Notes under the pieces: model-generated | Databases searched by the model: none | What the model was told of the DNA's origin: nothing | The model's input: only the letters and a program-made list of their open reading frames with translations | Assembly: GCF_036417845.1 (NCBI RefSeq) | Contig: NC_089990.1 | Location: forward strand, 2,368,001-2,432,000 | Source of the DNA: Apteryx mantelli | Taxonomy: Eukaryota > Chordata > Aves > Apterygiformes > Apterygidae | Reading direction: 5' to 3' | Length of the DNA: 64,000 nucleotides | Made by a program: the position numbers and the translations under genes | Shown here: positions 58,230-64,000 of the stretch, piece after piece | Numbering within the stretch: the first letter of the stretch is position 1 | How the letters are laid out: each line of letters begins with the position of its first letter

Positions 58230-59480
58230 TGTGAGCGACTTGCGCCGGTTCCCGCCGGCGGCTGAAGGCGCGAGGTGCCCGTGTCTTGCGGTGTTGGGCT
58301 TTCAGCGTGAATCTGGCATCCGAAGGCCCGTGGGGAAACCCACTTAACCCCATAGACGTGGGCACGTGGGATCCACGCACGTGGCTCCCGGCGCCGGAGC
58401 AGACCACACTGGCTTCCCAAATGCACTCTCCCTGTTCAAATTCACTCTTAGTTTTGCTAGACGTTTTCAGACCACATCCCTTTCCCAACAGCTTGCAGAA
58501 GGTCTTGTTTCTTTATAGTGTCTCCCCGTCGAAGCCAGCGCTCTGCGGTGAGTTGTAATAATAGTGTGCTGAGCAGCCAGAGCCTTTGCTTGTGCAGGAA
58601 ACGCAGGGGCAGACTCCCCGGCAAGCGCTACGAACCTATCAACGCGTCCGTCAAAAGGGAACGTTGGACCTTCAAAGCCTACAGGCAAAAATACACAAGA
58701 AAGCTCTACAGGCAATGACAAAAACCACGTATCCGACCCACAAACCTCACGAGTGTCTCCTCTAGTGGAACTTGATTGTGCTCGAATTCACTTATATGAA
58801 AAATCTCTTAAACGTAGGACTTGTCATTCGCTTTTGGCTGGGTTCTCTTGCCCAGCCTAATTACCTCCTTCCTTTAGGCTTGTATCGGTGGTGCAAAGCA
58901 CAGCAAAAACCAGGGCCAAATTTTTATAATGAATGATTTCTCACCAGTTTGCAGAAGTTCTGATTAAGCAGCTGGTCCCGAGCGGGAGCGTTCGATCCAC
59001 CAGCCGTGCCCCGAGGTGGGCATCCCTCCTCCCTCGGGCGATTCCCTGCCGAACAGCGGCACGGTCGGAAAAGCAGCTCCCGAGGCCGGGGGAGAACGGA
59101 TGTCCCGGGCACTCCAGACTCCTGACTGTGGAAACTGTTTCTTATTTTAAAACTGAGTTTGAGTAATCTTTAATAAAGCACAGCCGACTGCCTCAAGCAA
59201 CTGCCCAACGGACTTCAGTGCCGTTTGACCACTCTCAGTTGTCAAATTATGCATTATTTCATAAAAACAAAGGAAAAATCCCAAGAGATGCCCCTGAGGA
59301 AGATGCTCGCTCTGCTCGCACATCAGCCCGGTGCTGGGCTGGCCACGGTCGCGTGGGCCCCGTCCCGCTGGGAAACAGAAATGCCATGGCCCTGCTCCGG
59401 CCGGATAAAACCCCGGAGAGGAGCTTTCTGTCGGGCAGCTGGAGAAGAAGGAGAACTGCTCTGTTTTCTTCCTTCCCCCA
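58230..59480. other. GC-rich patches, no recognised gene
   Basis: CG-richer segments at about 58235-58400 and 58980-59110, with a further one near 59330-59420. Frames up to 115 codons are open but without recognisable domains. A CTCF-like motif is annotated at 58757-58768. Confidence 0.3.
58757..58768 (-). promoter_or_regulatory. CTCF-like core motif
   Basis: CTCCTCTAGTGG matches the reverse CTCF core GCCMYCTRSTGG at 10 of 12 positions, and the CTCTAGTGG core is complete. Motif only. Confidence 0.25.
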
Positions 59481-59489
59481 GGAACATGT

Positions 59490-62400
59490 GGAAGCGTGTC
59501 ATCTTTTTTTACTGAATATAAACCAATATAAACTAAGGCCTGGTTTTAGTCGAAGCATTTAACAAGCTGAAATATTCTGCTTCATGCCTTTTTACTTTTT
59601 CCTGTACCAGCTAAAATGTTGAGTAACTAATGAATGCAACATGATGTGGTATTAGGTTTAAAGCAATATTTTCCTGTTGCTGTTCCTTACATGTTGGTTG
59701 CACCCTTAATGATCTTTGTAGGATATATTTACTTTAAGGAATTAGTTTGGTTGTAAGTATGCCAAGTGATCAAAACCAGGCAATGCATGGCTTGCTCTCA
59801 TATGACTTAAGTTTCAGAAACAGAGAGGAACAAAAAAATCTTACTTTCACAATTAATGCAGATCATCTTGAAAATCATCTCATCCAGATAAACGAATGGT
59901 CCGTTCTTTCTCAGGCAATCTTACATTAACCTCTCTGTGAATAGAAACTCAAGAAAGAAGCAACACTGGGGAAAAAGAGAGGCCCGTACTGGTGGTGCTG
60001 GTAGCACCTGAATGCAAATATTACCGTATATGGTACATACGTGCTTTTGTGCCTATACCCTTGTATCTACCCGTATCAGGCTATCCTGAAATTGTGGTCT
60101 TGGCAATGAGAAAGGTGAAATAGCTGTTTGCGCAGTCGTCATCTTAATGCAGTCTCCGGGTTTAACATCCTCAAATAAAGAAGGAAGCAGCAGCCTCAAA
60201 AATTGGAAGAGCCAAAAGCAACTGTTGGAACAGTGCTTAAGGTAAAAAAGGTCGCACCACGTTTTGTTGTTGTTTCTGTTGCTTTGTGTGTTGTTGCTGA
60301 AACTCTTGGTGTAGCCGTGCAGCCCACCCTGGAAAATCATGACGACTCCTTTCACTACCCTATCGTCATTCTGTGATTAAACAGTGTTAGCAATATTAGA
60401 CCATAAAATAAATGGCCTCATCGCTTTAAAAACCTTTAAAGATTTTTAATTATCCTTAAAAGTCTTAACACCTAATTCAGATGCTGATGTTCCTCCACTC
60501 TCACAGTAGCTGGTAACAGATCAGACCTGGAGGAAATCCCTCTGGGTGAAGTTCTTGCTGGCTGAAGCTCCGGTGATGCTGGCGGGGAGAGAAGTGGAAG
60601 GGGCGACAGCAGTGCCCTCATAGCGTGAGGATGGTCATTGCCTCTCCCAGTAACTGCTAACCTGGGATTTCTCTTGGATTCATCTTGCGTGTAGGTGAAC
60701 CCTTCATCCAGAAATAACCAGGGCTCTGCAGTGGTCCTCCTACAGTCTGAACGCCGTTGAAAATGCTGATTGCGCACGGCCACCCAAAAAGGGCTTACAA
60801 CGGTGACCTGGCTGCATTGATTGGTGAGCGTGGAGCAATTGCTGCTCTCCCACATCCCATCGGCAGGAGGTGGCACGTGGATGTTTTCAGCCTAACGTTC
60901 CTATTTATGGGATTTGGTCTCTGATGGTGCATCACAGCACGCGGTTCTCTGCGTTGAGCCTCCCTTACACATGTGCCTCCTTGAACTGGCTTCTCCGTGG
61001 CAGTGGTTCTTGGCATACCTCTGCTATTTCCCTTTGCGTTAATCGCATTCATCCTCCAGCCTGCAGGAAAGCTCTCTCTTAACAAGGAGTCACAGTATTG
61101 ACTCTACTTTGGCGAAGGGCTGAGCTTTAAATGGCCCTTCTCAGTTACAACGATGCACTGATTTATAAACAATCGATAAACACATGTAACTAAACAGCAT
61201 AAGAGGAATTGTGTTAATAAGCACAGAAAACACTGAATTTTGTTTTTTGCCAAGTGTTTCTGCTTCCCGTACACCAACGTGCTCGCAGGGAACTCAGCTC
61301 CTTTCGCCTCCATAAGGCGCCTGCTCATCCAAGGCAAGCTGACCTCCAGCTTCACTGCTGAGTAACGAGACAAGGAATGTGTTCTAGCTTTTGACTAAAC
61401 CACTATCATCTGTAACAGATTTCCCATCCATGTGCATTAATGGTCAGAATGACTTTTTGTGGGGTTGTTTTATGTTTGGGAGAATATCCTCTCTGTTTGT
61501 CCAGTGAACTGGGCTTTTTTAAAGTTAAATTGCGTCTCCGTCACGTTTCTTCTCTTCTATTTGTTATTAATTATTTATCACTCTCCTGTAAACTGAATTT
61601 TTTTTTACACACTTGTCCATTTACAGATCCTTGAATTTCTGTGATGCAATGTGCCACATTTTGTTTGTTACTTAGTTGCGTGGTAACTATGGAGGCTCCA
61701 AGGATTCGGCTTCAGGATCACATTGACATAAACCAACTTTTTATGACTCTACTTCATTATTTTGGCTCCGAGATCAATTCACAAGACACTCCGGTTTGAT
61801 ACTGGGAATGGGCAGATTTTTCCAAAGAAACATCTTTCCAGCAGACAACTTGTTGCGAGAAAAAAAACATTTTGTGAAAAGAGCGAAGAGCAGATCAGCT
61901 TTCCCTGGCTCTGCTCACTTGCCTCTTCATCCTCCTGCCACCATGGTTGTCTCCTAGCCCCAGTTGCTCTTTTCTTGCCCACCATAAGAGCAGCTACTTC
62001 TGCCAGCTGTTTGCACGTTTGTGGCTTTATCCTAAATCTGTGCTATTTGTGTTCTCAAATGAGTCTGCAAAGTCACGGAGCATTGCCATTTTTTGGCAAT
62101 CCCGTAGGCGATTGCAGCGAGATGTCCGGCGCCCGGCACCAGCAGGAGCCGTGGGTCAAGCAGGTCAACCGTGGTCAAGCAGGCAGGAGCAGGCAGCTTC
62201 AGCATCTTGGTCTTTTTCCATCCCAAGAACAGGATTTTAATCCTCTGGCTTCCAAGGGAAACATCTGCCACGTCCAGAGGCAGACCTGACTCAGAGCCCT
62301 GTGAGCTCCCGCCCCAGCAAGCCGCTGCGGTCGCCCTGGCCAAGGCTCGGCTGTCGCCCGCCGTGAGTTTTCTGCCCTGTTATTTACCCGTCGCCTTTAC

Positions 62401-63780
62401 CTGCCAGCCTGCGGTCGCAGATATCTGCTGTTTCTCTTCTTTGCCCAGCGGAGCCCTTTAAGAGATCTCCACGCTATTTGAAAAAATGCTTGCAGTTTGA
62501 TTTTATTAGATTGTCAATAAACCAGCAGGTCATAATTACACATCAAAATCATCTAGACTTGAAAGCACTGTGATCACTCCCTTGTTCTCCGTGAGCTGTA
62601 ACTTAATGCAAAACCCTCTGTCATTCTCCATTTTCGTGTCCTTTTATTCATTCCTGCTGAGTAATTAAAAATGGCTTATAAATAAACACTGGGGATGATT
62701 TCCGAAATGTTCTGTATTTACTTGCAAGGCTGGTACTTCTGTCATTGGCCCACTTAAGTGATTTTGAAGGATTGTATACAGGTTCCTTTTACAATGTATT
62801 TGAAGTTTGTAATCCTGCTTAAATACACAAAAATAGGAAGGATTAACAAACTGCCACACTGAGGCCAAAAGAAGACAGAGCTAAAAGCAATCAAGGAGCA
62901 GCCTATCGGATACATGAAATAAATTGGGGGAAAAGTGGAAAACTGTCAACAAAAATAATACGTTATGGATCCTCAAGCCTTTCTGTTTATGCTAGAGGAA
63001 GCCTAAAATAATCTGTGGTTTCTGATGCTTGATTTAGTTTTCCACAAGCCTAATTAACACCAGATTAAGTTTGCTGCCACTATAGTTTATTGCCGAGATT
63101 GACAAATACTTGCTGTTTATTTGTCTTCTAAAAAAAATGGCCGAAGGCAATAACAGTACGACACAGTTGATAAGCTTGAAAACAATGTTATAATATTCAT
63201 TTTTATAAACTTAGTCTTCAGGAAAAAAACATGACTTTCCTTATTAAAATTCTGGTCTTATACTCCTTATCAAGGAAAAAAACCTATTGACGCAATGTCC
63301 CATTGATTTAACCTATAACCCTGTGAATTTAAGCTAAAAATTAAGCACGTGCTTGAGTGTTTTGCTGAACAGAGATGGACTGTACCATATGTTTAAAATA
63401 AATCACATGCTTAGGTGCTTTGCCAAGCGTGGGCCAGAGGCTCTGCAGAGCGGGTTTGTGCAAAACAATGATTTGCACGTGTAGAAAAAGCAGCAGCTCC
63501 GTGTCCAGCAAGATGTGAATAAACCCCTACTAGGGATATTTTTTAATGAAAGCAGCACTGGAATGGCATCAGTGATTATTCGACATGGTCAATATGAATG
63601 TGATTCAGGGCTGAATCTGCCCTGTTCTCTTTAAATACCCGATTTCAAAAGAAATCCCGGAATATACACAGCGATGACCTGTATGAAATTGCAAATCTGC
63701 AATCATTTATGCAGGAAACTACTCATGCAGGATGATCCACTGAAGTCACCAGGATTTTTGATACAAACTCCTTGCATGTG
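59490..63780. other. Intergenic, AT-rich; candidate conserved non-coding DNA
   Basis: No gene recognised. The stretches at about 59560-59760 and 62640-63250 are repeat-free and AT-rich with clusters of homeodomain-like (TAATTA, ATTAAC) and SOX-like (AACAATG) sites, a composition often seen in developmental enhancers. The mammalian neighbour on this side is TBX22. Confidence 0.35.
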
Positions 63781-63790
63781 TGAATGCATA

Positions 63791-63847
63791 CCCAAAGAAG
63801 TCTTTCCATATAAATGTGCACACAAAGAAACCTTTCCATATAAAAGC
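63791..63847 (+). repeat. Imperfect 30-nt tandem duplication
   Basis: CAAAGAAGTCTTTCCATATA is repeated 30 nt later as CAAAGAAACCTTTCCATATA. Two copies, diverged at two bases in this block. A local duplication of no known function. Confidence 0.8.
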
Positions 63848-64000
63848 TCTGGGTGCAGCTCCTCAGCCTGCAGATATGGGTCATTTATTGCAAAGGCTGG
63901 CAAGCGTACTCCCAGCCACATCCTTTCACAGTCGTACTTGGAAATGCACACTCTATCCAATGGTTTTATTGTGGCTCCTTCTGGACACAGCCCAAACCCA

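Overview
The window is vertebrate nuclear DNA, most likely from a bird. The evidence is (i) two recognisable protein-coding genes with vertebrate intron/exon structure, GPR174 and ITM2A, in the tail-to-tail order known from the mammalian X chromosome; (ii) low interspersed-repeat content, with repeats of CR1 LINE type, including the typical avian/sauropsid CR1 3' end; and (iii) many small CpG-rich islands in an otherwise AT-rich background. No bacterial, viral, CRISPR or rRNA/tRNA gene was seen.

Layout. 1-11 kb: a cluster of CpG-rich islands with no convincing long coding sequence. It holds a TATA/Ets-IRF composite motif pair at the left edge, a CpG island ending in a splice donor (4937), and a 74-nt candidate spliced exon (8911-8984). 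11-14 kb: AT-rich, with a candidate acceptor at 13868 that may open the last exon of GPR174. 14485-15468 (+): the intronless coding region of GPR174, followed by an AU-rich 3' UTR to about 17.2 kb. 17-35 kb: intergenic, with small CpG-rich patches (20.1, 22.3 and 33.6 kb) and a decayed CR1 reverse-transcriptase fragment (23.46-23.66 kb). 35.4-45.5 kb (-): ITM2A, reconstructed completely as six coding exons (251 aa) from ATG to stop, with all splice sites GT/AG, plus a probable poly(A) signal. 45.2-45.8 kb: its CpG-island promoter, with a GC-box array, a ZNF143/Staf-type site and a YY1-type site. 46-64 kb: no gene recognised. It contains an (ATT)n microsatellite, a CR1 3' end, a 30-nt minisatellite, two ancient-repeat-like or duplicated stretches, GC-rich patches and AT-rich stretches that look like conserved non-coding DNA. 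In mammals TBX22 lies beyond ITM2A, so this is probably the ITM2A-TBX22 intergenic region.

The two genes do not form a pathway, but both are known for lymphocyte expression: GPR174 is a lysophosphatidylserine receptor and ITM2A is a BRICHOS type II membrane protein induced on T-cell activation. They converge on each other across about 18 kb. I found no previously undescribed gene system. The most testable new points are the candidate non-coding leader exons upstream of GPR174, the Ets-IRF element, the isolated CpG patch with a CTCF-like site between the two genes, and the CpG-island cluster without ORFs.
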